Source of the DNA: Chloroflexota bacterium
GTDB taxonomy: Bacteria; Chloroflexota; Anaerolineae; Aggregatilineales; UBA3940
DNA length: 5,729 nucleotides
Direction: 5' to 3'
Assembly (NCBI GenBank): GCA_011051745.1
Contig: DRKO01000057.1
Span: 1 to 5,729, forward strand
Part shown: one piece after another, positions 3,792 to 5,729 of the stretch
Position numbering within the stretch: the stretch's first letter is position 1
Layout: every line of letters begins with the position of its first letter
Made by a program: the position numbers and the translations under genes
The notes under the pieces: model-generated
What the model was told of the DNA's origin: nothing
Databases searched by the model: none
Seen by the model: only the letters and a program-made list of their open reading frames with translations

Positions 3792-5729
3792 ATGTCACAT
3801 CTGGATAGCAGTTTCCCGGATATGCTGGGAGCACTCTCAGAGTTCGACGAAATCAACGAGGCGCAGCCGGATAAGGAGGGGATCATTACCCTGCCTCTGA
3901 TCCCGCTCCGTGATCTGGTGCTCTATCCGAACATGGTAACGCCTCTGTTTGTCGGACGCCGCCGCTCATTGCAGGCGATCAACGTGGCCCAGCAACTGGA
4001 CGAGACCATCATCTGCGCCACTCAGTTAGACGCCGAGATCGAAGAGCCGGAGCCGGGGGACATTTACACCATCGGAGTTGAGGTTGCGCTGGGGCGGATG
4101 CTCCGCATGCCTGACGCCACCCTGAGCATCCTTGTGCAGGGGAGGCGGCGGGTCGAGATCGTGGGGTATGAGCAGACTGAGCCTTACTTCCGCGTCCGGG
4201 CACGCCCGATCGCGGAGACGAGCGAGCCGAGCCCCGAACTCGAAGCGCGTATGCGGGCCGTGCTTGCCCTCTTTGAGAAGTGCGTCCAGCTTAACCGCAA
4301 CATCCCGGAGGACGCTTACATCTTCGCCATGAACATCCAGGACCCCGGCTGGCTGGCCGACATGGTGGCGGCTACGCTCGACATCAGCACCGCGCAACGG
4401 CAGGAGCTTCTGGAGGTCTTCGATCCGGCGGAACGTCTGCTGCGCGTCAGCATCCTGCTGGCGAAGGAACTGGACGTTCTGGAGCTTGAGGACAAGATAC
4501 ACGATCGCGTTCAGCAGGCGGTGGATAAATCCCAGCGGGAGATGTTCCTGCGGGAACAGATGCGGGTGATCCAGAGCGAACTGGGGGAGACAGACGTTTT
4601 CCAGCAGGAACTGGCCGAGTTGCGCGAGCGGATCGAAAACACGCCCATGCCGGAGATGGTCAGGGAGAAGGCCACCAGAGAGCTTAACCGGCTGGCCGGG
4701 ATGCCTCCGATGGCCCCGGAGGTGGGCATCATCCGCACCTATCTGGACTGGTTGCTTGAGCTGCCCTGGGTCAAAGAGAGCGAGGACAACCTCGACATCG
4801 AGCATGTGGCGCGGGTGCTCGACGAGGAGCATTACGGCCTTGAGAAGGCTAAAGAACGCATCCTTGAGCACATCGCCGTGCGCAAGCTGGCCCCCGACAA
4901 GATGAAGTCTCCGATTCTGTGCTTCGTCGGGCCGCCGGGGACGGGCAAAACCTCGCTTGGCAAGTCCATCGCGCGGGCGCTGGGGCGGGAGTTTGTGCGT
5001 GTTTCGCTGGGCGGCGTGCGGGACGAGGCCGAGATACGCGGCCACCGCCGCACGTACATCGGCGCGATGCCGGGTCGCATCATCCAGACGATGCGACGGG
5101 CCGGGACCGTCAACCCGCTTTTCATGCTCGATGAGATTGACAAGCTCGGTGCGGATTTCCGGGGGGACCCTTCCGCCGCGCTGCTGGAGGTGCTCGACCC
5201 GGAGCAGAACCACGCCTTCTCCGACCATTATCTGGAGGTGGATTACAACCTCAGCCGGGTTATGTTCGTGACCACCGCCAACTTCACCGATCCCATCCCC
5301 CCGGCGCTGAAAGACCGGCTGGAGATCATCGAGTTCCCCGGCTACACGGAGGAGGAGAAGCTGCACATCGCCCGCCAGTTCCTGATCCCCAGAGAACTGG
5401 AAGCGCACGGCATTCAGGACAAGGGCATCCGCTTTGAGCGCTCGACGCTGCGGGCCATCATCCGGGAGTACACCTACGAAGCAGGCGTCCGCAATCTGGA
5501 GCGCGAGATCGCCAACATCTGCCGCAAGATCGCACGCCGCATTGCCGAGGGAAAGTCATATCCCAAGCGCATCACGCCGCGTATGCTCTCCCGCTATCTG
5601 GGGCCACGCCGCATTCCGGGGCCGCCGATCACCACCGAGGATGAGGTCGGGGTTGCGCTCGGTGTGGCATGGACGGAGGTCGGGGGTGACGTGCTGGCCG
5701 TCGAGGTGACGCTGATGCCGGGCAAGGGG
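3792..5729 (+). CDS. lon: ATP-dependent Lon protease, N-terminal 646 residues (cut by right edge)
   Basis: Lon is a cytoplasmic AAA+ protease that unfolds and degrades damaged and regulatory proteins. The substrate-binding LON domain begins at PLIPLRDLVLYPNM (35-48), followed by the helical coiled-coil region (about 235-330) with REQMRVIQSELGE. The AAA+ module has Walker A GPPGTGKT (380-387, Lys386), the Lon-typical RGHRRTYIGAMPGRI, Walker B FMLDEIDK with Asp447-Glu448, sensor-1 TTAN, and EAGVRNLEREI carrying the sensor-2 Arg. The protease domain starts with GVAWTEVGGD and the window ends at MPGKG, before the catalytic Ser and Lys, so protease activity cannot be confirmed here. Numbering runs about 24 residues ahead of E. 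coli Lon because of an acidic N-terminal extension before the LON domain. ATG 3792 is preceded by GGAG (3783-3786) at a 5-nt spacing; Met11 has no such site. It follows folC on the same strand after 104 nt. Confidence 0.97.
   Translation, partial: MSHLDSSFPDMLGALSEFDEINEAQPDKEGIITLPLIPLRDLVLYPNMVTPLFVGRRRSLQAINVAQQLDETIICATQLDAEIEEPEPGDIYTIGVEVALGRMLRMPDATLSILVQGRRRVEIVGYEQTEPYFRVRARPIAETSEPSPELEARMRAVLALFEKCVQLNRNIPEDAYIFAMNIQDPGWLADMVAATLDISTAQRQELLEVFDPAERLLRVSILLAKELDVLELEDKIHDRVQQAVDKSQREMFLREQMRVIQSELGETDVFQQELAELRERIENTPMPEMVREKATRELNRLAGMPPMAPEVGIIRTYLDWLLELPWVKESEDNLDIEHVARVLDEEHYGLEKAKERILEHIAVRKLAPDKMKSPILCFVGPPGTGKTSLGKSIARALGREFVRVSLGGVRDEAEIRGHRRTYIGAMPGRIIQTMRRAGTVNPLFMLDEIDKLGADFRGDPSAALLEVLDPEQNHAFSDHYLEVDYNLSRVMFVTTANFTDPIPPALKDRLEIIEFPGYTEEEKLHIARQFLIPRELEAHGIQDKGIRFERSTLRAIIREYTYEAGVRNLEREIANICRKIARRIAEGKSYPKRITPRMLSRYLGPRRIPGPPITTEDEVGVALGVAWTEVGGDVLAVEVTLMPGKG

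Noticed and set aside
4026..5408. A 460-codon open frame on the minus strand, antisense to lon
   Set aside because: It lies wholly opposite a clearly conserved lon frame. It shows no recognisable domain and is rich in His, Arg, Pro and Leu, as expected from the complement of GC-biased codons. There is no convincing ribosome binding site.

Overview
This is a GC-rich bacterial window with tightly packed genes. It holds four protein-coding genes, two of which run off the window edges, and three short intergenic regions that carry most of the regulatory signals. There are no RNA genes with recognisable consensus, no mobile elements and no CRISPR. The gene content (a GT39-type membrane glycosyltransferase, a polytopic sensor kinase, FolC and a Lon protease with a short N-terminal extension) and the codon use suggest a GC-rich environmental bacterium. 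Chloroflexota is a plausible guess, but nothing in the window proves it.

Layout. Positions 601-1 (minus strand) hold the N-terminal 200 residues of a GT-C fold, PMT/ArnT-like glycosyltransferase that starts at GTG and is cut by the left edge. Positions 602-754 are a divergent intergenic region with a TATACT -10 element on each strand and a tandem pair of GGCA-N3-TGCC palindromes. Positions 755-2122 (plus) encode a six-helix membrane sensor histidine kinase homologue. Its phosphoacceptor His is replaced by Arg and the adenine-binding Asp of its G1 box by Asn, so it looks like a pseudokinase. No response regulator lies next to it. Positions 2123-2286 hold a good promoter (TTGCCA-16-TATACT) and a leader of about 120 nt that can fold into two mutually exclusive structures. 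Positions 2287-3687 encode FolC. Positions 3688-3791 hold a GC hairpin and a direct repeat with 30-bp spacing. From 3792 to the right edge runs lon, coding for the substrate-binding domain, the AAA+ module and the first residues of the protease domain; the Ser-Lys catalytic dyad lies outside the window.

How the genes fit together. folC (folate polyglutamylation) and lon (protein quality control) are housekeeping genes on the same strand and could be co-transcribed, although the 104-nt gap has features of its own. The glycosyltransferase and the kinase homologue are divergently transcribed and share a control region. The parts most worth a second look are the degenerate kinase, the folC leader and the palindrome pair in the divergent promoter region.
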